Source: Zea mays (taxonomy: Eukaryota; Streptophyta; Magnoliopsida; Poales; Poaceae). Taken from it: a DNA stretch of 64,000 bases. The notes under the pieces were generated by a model. The model was not told the origin of the DNA. It searched no databases and saw only the letters and a program-made list of their open reading frames with translations. Numbering within the stretch: the first letter of the stretch is position 1; the number at the start of each line of letters is the position of its first letter. A program made the position numbers and the translations under genes. The stretch covers positions 77,682,683 to 77,746,682 of the forward strand of contig NC_050096.1 in assembly GCF_902167145.1 (NCBI RefSeq), given 5' to 3'. Below are positions 36,556 to 48,003 of this stretch, in pieces.

Positions 36556-38294
36556 TGTCGGGGACCATAATTAGGGGTACCCTCAAGACGCCTAATTCTC
36601 AGCTGGTAACCCCCATCAGCATAAAGCTGCAAAGGCCTGATGGGTACGATTAAGTCAGGGATCAGTCCACACGAGTGACTCGATCACGCTTCACCCGAGC
36701 CTAGCCTCGGCCAAGGGCAGCCGACCTCGAGAGACTTCCGTCTCGCCCGAGGCCCCCTTTTTATGGCGGACACATCACCGGCTCGCCCGAGGCCTTGGCT
36801 TTGCTCAGAAGCAACCTTGACTAAATCGCCACACCGACTGACCAAATTGCAGGGGCATTTAACGCAAAGGTGGCCTGACACCTTTATCCTGACACACGCC
36901 CCCGGCAGAGCCGAAATGACCGCCGTCACTCCACCGCTCCACTGGCCAGTCTGACAGAAGGACAGCGCCGCCTGCGCCACTCCGACTGCAGTGCCACTCG
37001 ACAGAGTGAGTCTGACAGGCAGTCAGGCCTTGCCAAAGGCGCCACGGCGAACTCCGCTCCGCCCGACCCCAGGGCTCGGACTCGGGCTAAGACCCGGAAG
37101 ACGGCGAACTCTGCTCCGCCCGACCCCAGGGCTCGGACTCGGGCTAAGACCCGGAAGACGGCGAACTCCGCTCCGCCCGACCCCAGGGCTCGGACTCGGG
37201 CTAAGACCCGGAAGACGGCGAACTCCGCTCCGCCCGACCCCAGGGCTCGGACTCGGGCTAAGACCCGGAAGACGGCGAACTCTGCTCCGCCCGACCCCAG
37301 GGCTCGGACTCGGGCTAAGACCCGGAAGACGGCGAACTCCGCTCCACCCGACCCCAGGGCTCGGACTCGGGCTAAGACCCGGAAGACGGCGAACTCCGCC
37401 TCGCCCGACCCCAGGGCTCGGACTCAGGCTAACACCCGGAAGACGACGAAACTCCGCTTCGCCCGACCCCAGGGCTCGGACTCCGCCCTGGCCTCGGCCG
37501 AACGACTTCCGCCTCGCCCGACCCCTTGGCTCGGGCTCGGCCACGGCAACGGAAGGCAGACTCAACCTCGGCTTCGGAGGAACCCCCACGTCGCCCTGCC
37601 TAGGGCACAGACCGCCACGTCAACAGGAAGCGCCATCATCATCCTACCCCGAATCGACTCGGGTCACGAAGAACAAGACCGGCGTCCCATCCGGCCAGCT
37701 CCGCCGGAGGGGCAATGATGGCGCTCCACAAGCTCCATGACGACGGCGGCCCCCAGCTCTCTTACGGAAGCAGGACGACGTCAGCAGGGACTCGACCGCT
37801 CCAACAGCTGTCCCTCCGCCAGGCTCCGCCGCACCTCCAACAGCCACGACATCACGCCAGCAGGGTGCCCATATCTCTCCGGCTGCCACATTGGCATGTA
37901 CCTAGGGCGCTAGCTCTCCCTCCGCTAGACACGTAGCACTCTGCTACACCCCCCATTGTACACCTGGATCCTCTCCTTACGACTATAAAAGGGAGGACCA
38001 GGGCCTTCTTAGAGAGGGTTGGCCGCGCGGGACCGAGGACGGGACAGGCGCTCTCTTGGGGCCGCTCGCTTCCCTCACCCGCGTGGACGCTTGTAACCCC
38101 CCTACTGCAAGCGCACCTGACCTGGGCGCGGGACGAACATGAAGGCCGCGGGACTTCCACCTCTCTCACTCTCGACTCCGGCCACCTCACCTCTCCCCCC
38201 TTCGCGCTCGCCCACGCGCTCGACCCATCTGGGCTGGGGCACGCAGCACACTCACTCGTCGGCTTAGGGACCCCCCTGTCTCGAAACGCCGACA
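36556..38294 (+). repeat. Huck 3' LTR (1,739 bp)
   Basis: Partner of 19,043-20,838, with seven 57-bp units (37,047-37,445) instead of eight. It ends CGCCGACA, then CCATA. Confidence 0.92.
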
Positions 38295-38417
38295 CCATAT
38301 GTGGAAGTCATGGCTCTTCATCCCTAAGACTCGCATAGTAGATAAGTTCACCCCCCTACTCAGGTTAGCTGCATACCCATCAGGGAACATCAACATCTTG
38401 ATCCACTGAAGTACTTC

Positions 38418-39043
38418 TGTTGGGGGTATGCTTCGTAGCTGAACGTCCTAAAGAAAGAGAACACCTTCGGCAGATCCTCTCAGGAACAGTGCCGAAGCTA
38501 TTACTTATAGAGCTTCGGCATAGTGACAGATCTCAAGACGAAGGGACGAACCGACTTAAAGATGGATTGACTTAAAAACCCATGATGTTTTGTGTCATTA
38601 TTGTAATCTATTGTAAAGGACACAAATGTAATTTTACACAGGCTGCGCCCTGTGCCTATAAATAGGTGAACAGTACCCGTGCACTGTTCGCGCAATCCTG
38701 TAATCGCTAACGCATTACGCTGGAATTATTTTCTGTCAAGGCGAAGGTATAAATGTACCTAAATATTATGTTTTAATATTTAAGTTCATATTATGAAATA
38801 TATGAATAATGTAATTTGTTTTTAATAGATCTTCCTCTAATGTTTAATATTTTATATTTTATTTCGCATTGTTGTATGTCCGATCACGAAGGTATGACCT
38901 TCGTGGTATTCTGTCCGTGGCCTTCGTCCGAAGTTCATTAAATCCTTGGGGAAATAATGCTTCAGCGGACGAAGGACATTATTATTTAACATTGTATGTT
39001 GCCTTGTTCTTAATTCATACCATTTGAGAACAAGTCCCCAACA
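38418..39043 (+). repeat. Element C 5' LTR (626 bp)
   Basis: TG..CA with TGTTGGGG/CCCCAACA inverted ends. TATAAATA at 38,657-38,664. CTTCGGC/GCCGAAG words are frequent. Confidence 0.93.
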
Positions 39044-39044
39044 T

Positions 39045-39061
39045 TGGCGCCCACCTCCGGT
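39045..39061 (+). promoter_or_regulatory. Element C primer-binding site
   Basis: TGGCGCCCACCTCCGGT one base after the LTR. The same sequence follows the LTR of C' (3955-3969, other strand). Confidence 0.7.
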
Positions 39062-39087
39062 GAACTCACTTCCACTTTTTTGAGCTG

Positions 39088-41778
39088 ATGGCTTCGTTCA
39101 ACAACCAAGCTGGAGCTGCTTCGGCTCCGAAGCTGGTACTCCCGATAACAGGCGGTTCATGCTCAGAGCCAGCTAACAAGAAGCAGAAGAAGGAGGCACA
39201 GAGAAGGGTACAGCATGTCAGGGTGCAAGGACCCTTCATCAAGTCAAGATGGTCCCACATCCCAATTACCTTCTCTCAAGAGGACCTTTAGCTCAAGGAT
39301 TACCCTCACAATGATGCTATGGTTATTTCTTGTGTTATCAAAGGATTTCTGGTCCACAATGTTTTGGTTGATACAGGTAGTGCAGCGGATATTATATTTG
39401 CTAAGGCCTTCAGACAGATGCAAGAGCCCGAAGATAAGATCCATGATGCTACACATCCCCTTTGTGGCTACGGAGGAAGGCAGATTGTAGCGCTCGGCAA
39501 GATCACGATGCCAGTGACCTTCGGATTTGTCAACAATACAAGGACTGAACAAGTTGTGTTTGATATTGTTGACATGGAATACCTTTACAATGCAATCATT
39601 GGTCGTGGGACACTCAATGTTTTTGAAGCAATTCTTCATCCAACATATCTTTGCATGAAAATACCTTCGGATCAAGGGCCTATTGCTATTCATGGAAGTC
39701 AGGAAGCTGCCAGAAAGGCCGAAGGAAACTGGACAGATTCAAAAGCAATCCATAATATAGATGGAGCCGAAGCTTGTGAGCAATACAAGTACAGAAGGGA
39801 GAAGGCTGCTTCGGCTGATCAGTCGAAGCCCATGCTCTTATGTGAAGATATAGCAGAGCAGAGGGTGCTACTGGGATCTCAATTGTCTGAAGAGCAGGAA
39901 AAAACTCTAATAAGGTTCCTGTTTAACAACAAAGATGTCTTCGCATGGTCAGCTAATGATCTATGTGGTGTCAACAGGGATGTTATAGAACACTCGCTCA
40001 ATGTTGATCCATCCTTCAGAACCAGAAAGCAGAGGCCTCAGAAGATGTCTGATGACAAAGCCGAAGGTGCTCGGAATGAAGTGAAAAGACTTCTCAGCGC
40101 TGGAGTCATCAGAGAAGTAAAATACCTAGAATGGCTAGCTAACAATGTTATGGTGAAGAAGGCCAATGGTAAATGGAGAATTTGCATTGATTTTACTGAT
40201 CTCAACAAGGCTTGTCCGAAGGATGAATTTCCATTACCAAGGATAGATTCTCTGGTAGATGCAGCAGCTTCGTCAGAGCTCATGAGTCTACTAGATTGTT
40301 ATTCAGGCTATCATCAAATCTGGATGAAGAAGGAAGATGAGCCAAAAACTAGCTTCGTCACCCCCAGTGGTACATATTGTTACCTTCGGATGCCTGAGGG
40401 GCTCAAGAATGCTGGAGGAAGCTTCAGCAGAATGACAGCGAAAGTCCTTCATTCTCAGATAGGCAGAAATGTGCTAACATATGTTGATGATATCATAGTA
40501 AAAAGCACGAAGCAAGAAAATCATATTGCTGATCTGCAGGAAACATTTGCTAACTTTAGGCAAGCTGGCCTGAAGTTGAATCCAGAAAAATGTGTTTTCA
40601 GAGTAAAGAAGGGCAAATTCCTTGGTTGTCTAGTTTCAACAAAAGGGATCGAAGCTAATCCAAATAAAATTGAAGCTATCCTTCGGATGGAGCCGCCAAG
40701 CACAAAGAAAGGGGCTCAACGGCTAACAGGAAGATTGGCATCTTTCAATCAATTTATATCCAGATCAGCAGAGAGAAATTTACCATTCTTTGAAGTGCTG
40801 AAGTCAGCCGAAATTTTTCAGTGGGGACCAGCTCAGCAGAAAGCCTTTGAAGAGCTGAAGCAGTATCTGATAGACCTAACGACGCTAACTCCACCAGCGT
40901 CAGGGGCTCCTCTGTTGCTGTATGTGGCAGCTTCGCACTTTGCAGTGAGTGCGGCACTTGTTCAGGAGAAGCTTGAAGGACAAAATAAAAAGCAAGCCCC
41001 AGTATACTTTGTCTCCGAAGTTCTCAGTTTATCAAAGAAAAACTATACAGAATTAGAGAAGGTGCTATATACTGTCTTAATGGCCTCCAGGAAGCTTCGT
41101 CACTACTTTCAAGCATACCATATAATTGTTCCTTCATCACAGCCTTTGAAGGATATTATGAGGAACAGAGAAGCTACCGGAAGGATTGTAAAGTGGGTTG
41201 CGGAACTTAACAAATTCAGCATCGATTATGTGCATAGATCCTCGATTTAGTCCTAGGCGTTAGCAGACTTCATCGCTGACTGGACGCCAGGGGCTCAGGA
41301 AGAAGAAGCAAGTAAAGATGCCGAAGCCTAGACAGTGTTCTACGACGGTTCCTGGGGAACCTTCGGGGCTGGTGCAGCTGCTGTTTTAGTTGCACCTTCT
41401 AAAGTTAGAACATGCTATGCAGTGAAACTTGATTTCAGTTGCACAAATAATATTGCTGAATACGAAGCTTTACTTTTGGGGCTTCGGAAGTTAAAAGCGA
41501 TGGGGATAAGAAGGGCGGTTCTCAAAACCGATTCCCAAGTTATTTCTGGTCATATTGATAAGAGTTGTAAAGCAAGAGATCCAAAGCTTGAGAAATATTT
41601 GGATACAGTTCGAAGGCTTGAAGCTTCTTTCGAAGGGTTTTCTGTCAAGTATATTCCACGAGGAGAAAATGAGCACGCTGATCTGCTAGCCAAGTCTGCG
41701 GCATAGGGGCTGCCTTTACCTTCGGAAGTATTCTTTGAAACAATAAAAGCACCTTCGGTTGACCTTCTTGAAAGAGCA
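39088..41778 (+). pseudogene. Element C pol: protease, RT, RNase H with in-frame stops
   Basis: ATG at 39,088 (MASFNNQAG). One frame holds a basic leader, protease (LVDTGSAADIIF, about 39,365), RT ([38 protein letters not shown], 40,150-40,510), connection (PVYFVSEVLSLSKKNY) and RNase H (FYDGSWGTFGAGAAAVL, NNIAEYEALLLGLRKL, KTDSQVISGHI) up to the integrase leader. It is broken by TAG codons at 39,289, 41,248, 41,254, 41,329 and 41,704. At 39,289, 41,248 and 41,329 the sister copy C' reads CAG, CAG and TGG; the 41,254 stop is shared. The RT and RNase H catalytic residues are otherwise present. Confidence 0.88.
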
Positions 41779-43031
41779 GTGCTTAATATATCTCCTATTT
41801 ATAGTGAAGATTGGAGAACTGAGATCATGTCTTTTCTCCAGGGCAATTTCCTTTCAGATGACGAAGCTTATAATAAGAGAATAGCGGCAAGAGCCCGACC
41901 ATATGTAATAATAGAAGGGGAGTATACAAGCATGGAGTCTGTTCTCCATTGCTCAAATGTTTATCCAGAGCTGAAGGTATAGAGCTGATGAAAGAAATAC
42001 ATGCAGGCCTGTGTGGATCTCATATCGGATCCAGGCCCTTGCTAGGTAAAGTTTTTCGTCAAGGATTTTATTGGCCGAAGGCAGCTTCGGATGCAGCAGA
42101 ATTAGTCCAAAAATGCGAAGGTTGTCAAAAATGTGCAAGAGATCAAAAACAGCCTTTGTCTCTAACTCAATTAATACAGCCTACTTGGTCGTTGCAAAGA
42201 TGGGGCCTTGATTTGCTAGGCCCACTTCCACCAGCACAAGGAAATTTAAAATATGTTGTGGTGGCAGTAGAATATTTTTCTAAGTGGATTGAGGCGAAGC
42301 CCTTAGCCACAATAACTTCGGTCACTGTTCAAAAGTTTTTCTGGCAAAATATTGTGTGTCGCTTCGGAGTGCCGAAGGCTATTACTGTGGACAACGGAAC
42401 ACGGTTTGATGCCGAAGCTTTCAAAGAGTTTTGTGAACAAATTGGCACGAAGATTCATTTTGCATCGGTTAGGCATCCAGAGTCAAATGGACTTGTCGAA
42501 AGAGCTAATGGCATCATAATGACAGGAATAATGAAGTTAATCTTTAATCAGCCCAGGGGAAAATGGCCAGATGAATTAATCAAAGTGGTGTGGAGCCACA
42601 ACACAACAATGTCAAGGTCAACAGGCTTTACACCATTCAAATTGTTGTTTGGTGACGAAGCAATAACCCTAGAAGAAGCTAAAGCGGGATCAATAAGAAC
42701 AGTGGCTTCGCCGGAGGATGAAGCTGATTATTTTGTGGCAAAAGATGCTATAGGGATCATGCTTCAGGCTGTGGAGAATATCAATAAATATCAAGCCGAA
42801 ACAATAAAATGGCGTGATAGAAAAGTTCGGTTAAAAAATATCAAGCCAGGGCACTTAGTACTTCGGAGAGTGGCCAACCCAGATACAGTAGGCAAGCTAC
42901 AGTTGAAGTGGGAAGGACCTTTTCTGGTAGTATCTTCGTCAAGACCCGGTTCCTACAGGTTGAAGGATATGGACGGCAACGACATTCCTAGATATTGGAA
43001 TGCGGATGAGCTTCGGCGGTATTATGTGTAG
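41779..43031 (+). pseudogene. Element C integrase region
   Basis: The pol frame runs on to about 41,960, where a one-base shift moves it to the frame 41,949-43,031 (360 codons, open). It has the HHCC zinc region (HAGLCGSHIGSR..., CEGCQKCARD), the D-D-E core (GLDLLGPLPPAQ, TVDNGTRFDAEAF, ESNGLVERANGI) and the C-terminal GHLVLRRVANPD / LKWEGPFLVV segment, ending YWNADELRRYYV at 43,031. All three acidic residues are present, so this half of pol is well preserved. As translated it would lack its start. Confidence 0.88.
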
Positions 43032-44010
43032 CCTGATGTAATCTTTTTTATTCTTTCCTATGGCACCCTTTTCCTTTCCAAAGGGGGAGAAAGGTTTTTA
43101 ATGGGGCCATAGCATGTAATTTCTCTTTTTCTCATTTTAGCTCTACAAGAGCAATATCCCCCAAAAAATGTAAATGTAAAAAATGAGCATGCACCATCGA
43201 GTGCAAAGAGAAAAGGAAAAACAGGGAGAAGCTCGAAAGACGTCCCTAAGGGGATGCAGAGCACGACGAAGCTACAAAAAGCCATTCCTAAGGGAGCACC
43301 GCGTAAGTTTTCTGCTCAAAAGTCGTTCCTAAGGGAATGCAGAGCTTACAGCGAAAAGTCAACGCTGATTCCACCGAAGTATAAGGCGAAGCGCGAAAAG
43401 TCAACGTGATACCGCCGAAAGTAAAAGGCAAAGAAGTTCAAAAGACGTTCCTAAGGGAATGCAGAACTTACAGCGAAAAGTCAACGCTGATACACCGAAA
43501 AATAAGCGGTGAAGTCGAAAAATAAACGACAAAGATTTGTTATTCCTAAAGGAATAAGGGTTTTGATTGTGGTTTCGTATGTGTCTTTGAACATTCATTT
43601 GCACGATACATTACATCATACATTTGCATTCATAAACATTCACTTAGACATACATAGGATCATCATCATCATAACATACACACTTGCTTCGGCTCTAAAA
43701 GGAAAAGAGGCAATTTTATGCTTCGCTGTGTACAAAAAGAAGGGAAGGTGTTTTTCGCCTTCGGCTCAAAAATGTTAATTTCGTTCACACCAAAGCACTT
43801 TACACACTGATGGAGAAGTAAGAATATATTACAAGGAATGGACAAAGTCCACGAAGTAAAATTTAATTACATCATTATTTACACAAAGTTATTACAAGAG
43901 CTTTTTGATCTTTTCTACAGACTACTCAAGCTTCGTCAGTATCCATGGAGCTTCGCCTTTTTACTCCTTAGCTTCGGCCTCGGCTTCGTCATCCTGTATG
44001 TATCAAAGTA
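43032..44010. other. Element C non-coding region with direct repeats
   Basis: No coding. CGTTCCTAAGGGAATGCAGA(G/A)CTTACAGCGAAAAGTCAACG occurs at about 43,324 and 43,446 (two 20-base halves quoted together; about 122 bp apart), with shorter copies between. This is the spacer between integrase and the antisense gene. Confidence 0.6.
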
Positions 44011-47000
44011 TTATAAGCAAAATTCAAGTTCGAAGGAAAAGGTAAGCATGAGGTATGATTTTGTTACCGGCTTAAGGTGGCTCTGAGCTTCGTCACCAGC
44101 TTTGCTTCGTCCACCCTTTGTCCATACTAATTTTATAAATCTATTTGCAATACTTCGGGCAAGGTTGGGAATGTTATCCAAGTTTGTTGGTGATAAGCTG
44201 AAGTTGGGTCTATTGGTAACCTTTCCGTGTTCACAGCCAGACTTCAGAAAGGCAACAGCTGTGCCCCGAGAAGCTACTAGGGCACAGAAGTCACCATGTC
44301 CAGCTATAACTTTGTCAAGGTCATCAATTTCACCTTCGATATGTTCGAAGGCACCTGGCAGGTCTTCAGCCGAAGGAATAAAACTTTCGCTGCTGGCTCC
44401 AACTGAATAGAAGACCTGTTTTAGCCGTTGAATGCATCGATTGCTGAATTCCAGACATTTATCTTGAAGGCATGTCAATAATTTTTTCAAATCTGAACTT
44501 TTTTGGACTTCGGCCTCAAGTTTTGCATTCAGCTTCTGCTTTTCTAGTTCGAAGTTTTCTGATTGAGAAAGAAGCTTCGTATTTAATTCTGTTATCTTAG
44601 CTTCAGCTTCCGCCAGTAAGCCTTCAGTTGTTTGAAGCTCAAAGTCTTTCTTTTCAATAGCAGCTGATTGCTCTTTTATTTTGCTCTCTAAATTTTCAAT
44701 TATAACCTCCTGCTTTTTATCTTCCAAGTACTGCTGCATTTTTGAAGCTTTGCTCAGCAGCATACTCTGCGAACAAATAACCTTCGTTAGAAAACATCTA
44801 TGTTATTAAAAACAATAAAAGTTAGAGAAAAGTTGTTTACCTTGAAATTGGAATAAAATAAACTACCGACAATGTGTTGTCGTCGGTAGCGGTTGATATC
44901 TGTTTCGAGCTTCGGGAAACCGATACTCTTTGATAGAGTACCGATAACCTTCGCGCCGGTCTGATCTCGCACGCAGCCCAACCTTTCGTCATCAATGCCA
45001 CCGAAGAGAAGCGCTCCCGGCCGATACCCGCAAGATATAGCATATTCTTTTAGTTCTTCTTTTTTAGCTTTTGTCAGCTCTTGGCCAACTAAGTTTCGAA
45101 AGTTAAAAGCTTCATCTTCCGAAGTATCTTCGGTCATTTCTTCCTTCTTGGGTTTTGCGGTCGTAGTCTCTTCGTTGGCTGCGGCAGCCTCTTCTGCGGT
45201 AGCTTCTTCCGCGGACATGTTTAGTAGTATTTTATCTATATCAGCAACCATGCTTTCTAAATTAATATCTTCGGATCTGGCAGCTTCGGCTCTGGCCTCT
45301 TCTGCGGCAGCCTCCGAAGGTACAGCTTCAGTAGCTGTCATGCTTTCAATAGCCGGTACCTTCGGAGCTGAAGCTCCTGGTGGTGTTGCTTCGATGACTT
45401 CTGTCACAGTAATGATTCTTTGCCTTTTTGGCCTAGATGCCTTCGTTTTTGCGGGCTCCTTTTCCTTCTAAAAAAGCTTCATCATATGTAGTCCCAGTGG
45501 ACTTAGTTTGACAGGCAAAGATTCAGTCATTACCTTTAAGATTTCCTATACTTCGGTAGCAGAGGGTGTCGCAGAAGTCCCTTCTTCTTCATCAATTGGT
45601 TTTTGCTTCGGAGTCGAAGCCTTTCTTTTCTTCGGAACAACTGTTCTCGCCTCAAACTCTTGTTTTTTCTTCTTCGGTTGATCTTCATCGTCTTTATTCA
45701 GAGCACTAGCTACTCTCTTCCTTTTTTGGCCTTCGGCACCCTTGTTTAGTCGCTCGTAGTCAGGATATTCAAAACCTATAGCATCCATCACTCGGTTTAG
45801 CCTTCGCTTCGGACGGGTGCCGAAGGCCGCAGTCATCAATTAGTCTTCTTTTTTAGAATAATTTCCAAGTATTTCATTGCACATTACTTCGATTGTGTCC
45901 AGCCATTCTTGGCAAGGCACTTTGAAGTGTCTTTTGAATTTGTAATGGTAAGGCAACCGGATAAGTTCTCCTTCCTTCTTTTTTCCTTCAAGCTTCGGCA
46001 TGGACCACTCTTTCATAGTTGGAAACACTTTGAAAGCTAAAAATTCTTGCACTAAGTCCCTAGTGCCGATATGCTCTGCGATAACTCTAAATTTAGCCAA
46101 CGCAATTTGGGTTGGACCCTCTGGTGTCATATTGCACGGGGGTCTGGTCTCTCCGAAGATCAGCTCTAACGGACTCTGGACCAGCTTCTCCTTATCATCG
46201 TCAATTTTGACGTAAAACCATTCAGATTTCCAGCCAGCTGGCCACTTGCTTCGGTAACTGATCACTGGAAATTTTGTAGTCTTGCGGTAGGCAAAATTGT
46301 AGCAGCCGAAGTTTTCATGTAACCCATCTCCTCTAGCCTTGGTCTGGTAATGAAGCTCATGCACTCGACAGAAACCTTCGGCAAATGGTTCCACCCCTTG
46401 GCTTCGGAGAGCCCAAATGTAAACGCTAAGCCTAACGGCAGCGTTAGGAGTTAGCTGATGAAGGTAGATCCCAAACTTCTTCAGCACATCAGCAATCATC
46501 TTATTCAAAGGGAATCTTAAACCAGCTTTAAAGAAACTTTTAAAGATTACTACTTCATATTTTCCTGGCTTCGGAGTAGTTTCTTCTCCACCAAAACGAA
46601 CCAGCTCTTTCTTTTCTTCACTTAAATAGCCCAATTTCAACATCTTAGGTAAGTCAACTTTAGAGATGGTGGATTTTCCGAAATCCAGGTGGCTGGGTTT
46701 GCTCGGCACCGCGCTGCTATAATCATATTCAGACTCGGTCTCCTCAGCATCAGCTTGCTCTGCTTCAGCGGCAGGGACATCCTCCGATGTTACCAGCCCA
46801 GACCGTTTCATTGCTTCGGAAATCGAAACAGTCTCAGTAGCTTCGGTCTCATCTCCCTCACGGTCAACCCTGGCAGTGGAACGAACTCTGGCCATTTGAT
46901 TATGATTTTCTTGAAATTTTTGTTGTTGACTTTTTTGATTTTCACGAAGCTTTTCCTCTTGTGACGAAGCAGAATCAAAAGCGACACTTCGTTTGAGCAC

Positions 47001-47087
47001 AATGATTAAGCTTCGGCTATGGCTAAAATTTTGGCAGCAAAACAGTGCAATAGCAATGAATGCTGTGGTAACTTCACACCTACCCAT
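44011..47087 (-). pseudogene. Antisense gene of element C (Transposase_28-like plus coiled coil)
   Basis: Runs opposite to pol, from near the 3' LTR. A 415-codon open stretch (47,087-45,840) carries the domain Pfam calls putative gypsy-type transposon: FKAGLRFPLNKMIADVLKKF, HQLTPNAAVRLSVYIWALR, YRSKWPAGWKSEWFYVKIDD. An in-frame TAA at 45,840 is followed by a basic stretch (NKDDEDQPKKKKQE) to 45,546. After a probable intron comes an alanine/glutamate-rich exon (about 45,470-44,840) with GQELTKAKKEELKEYAISCG. After another gap a coiled coil (44,766-44,011; QLEDKKQ-like heptads, then FYSVGASSESFIPSAEDLPG) ends it. The function is unknown. Domain order matches the antisense gene of element B. Intron boundaries are guesses. 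Confidence 0.7.
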
Positions 47088-47362
47088 CTGTTTATATAGT
47101 GCTGCAGGGGGGAAGGTGAATCGTCAAGGTCTCCCGCACCGAGCAAACAGTCACCCGCACTCGCTAAACAGTGGGCCATAAGGTCCAAGAAGGTGAATTG
47201 CTGGGGCGCGCGTAACTGCTGCAAGATGGGGCCACCGCGCGCACGGATTATTTTAATCGTTTCTCGCCAACGAGCTCAGGGAAGGTGTTTTCGGATCTTC
47301 GGCATCCCGAAGCCTAGAAGACTTTTTCACAGATCAAGTTCATTACGAAAAACGATCTAGCA

Positions 47363-47377
47363 ACGCGAAGGGGCTAC
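47363..47377 (+). promoter_or_regulatory. Element C polypurine tract
   Basis: GCGAAGGGGCTAC directly before the 3' LTR start at 47,378. Confidence 0.55.
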
Positions 47378-48003
47378 TGTTGGGGGTATGCTTCGTAGCC
47401 GAAGATCCTAAAGAAAGAGAACACCTTCGGCAGATCCTCTCAGGAACAGTGCCGAAGCTATTACTTATAGAGCTTCGGCATAGTGATAGATCTCAAGACG
47501 AAGGGACGAACCGACTTAAAGATGGATTGACTTAAAAACCCATGATGTTTTGTGTCATTATTGTAATCGATTGTAAAGGACATAAATGTAATTTTACACA
47601 GGCTGCGCCCTGTGCCTATAAATAGGTGAACAGTACCCCTGCACTGTTCACGCAATCCTGTAATCGCTAACGCATTACGCTGGAATTATTTTCTGTCAAG
47701 GCGAAGGTATAAATGTACCTAAATATTATGTTTTAATATTTAAGTTCATATTATGAAATATATGAATAATGTAATTTGTTTTTAATAGATCTTCCTCTAA
47801 TGTTTAATATTTTATATTTTATTTCGCATTGTTGTATGTCCGATCACGAAGGTATGACCTTCGTGGTATTCTGCCCGTGGCCTTCGTCCGAAGTTCATTA
47901 AATCCTTGGGGAAATAATGCTTCAGCGGACGAAGGACATTATTATTTAACATTTTTTGTTGCCTTGTTCTTAATTTATAGCATTTGAGAACAAGTCCCCA
48001 ACA
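47378..48003 (+). repeat. Element C 3' LTR (626 bp)
   Basis: Same length as the 5' LTR, followed by the ACTTC duplication. Its TATAAATA lies at about 47,617-47,624. Confidence 0.93.

Larger units (their letters stand above)
19043..38294 (+). mobile_element. Huck-type Ty3/gypsy retrotransposon holding a Sirevirus
   Basis: It begins TGTCGGGGACCATAATTAGG at 19,043 and ends GAAACGCCGACA at 38,294, with CCATA on both sides (19,038-19,042, 38,295-38,299). The order is LTR 19,043-20,838, primer-binding site, gag, [Sirevirus insert 23,061-31,977], protease-RT-RNase H, a non-coding region, polypurine tract and LTR 36,556-38,294. Integrase is missing. Without the insert it is about 10.3 kb. By eye the LTRs differ at about six positions outside a 57-bp repeat array, plus exactly one repeat unit, so the insertion is young. 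It sits in the TnpD-like gene of the CACTA element. Confidence 0.92.
38418..48003 (+). mobile_element. Ty3/gypsy element C, gag-less, with antisense gene
   Basis: 9,586 bp, TGTTGGGGGTATGC to CAAGTCCCCAACA, flanked by perfect ACTTC (38,413-38,417 and 48,004-48,008). Order: LTR, primer-binding site, protease-RT-RNase H-integrase on +, non-coding repeats, a multi-exon gene on the - strand (44,011-47,087), polypurine tract, LTR. The pol start codon is only 44 bp after the LTR, so there is no gag. By eye the LTRs differ at about 13 of 626 positions. It lies in the TnpD-like gene of the CACTA. A sister copy is at 1,671-4,575. Without gag it would need proteins from another element to move. Confidence 0.93.

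Noticed and set aside
36112..36586. ORFs in the Huck 3' region on both strands
   Set aside because: No protein motif, and the overlap with non-coding repeats suggests chance openness of GC-rich DNA.
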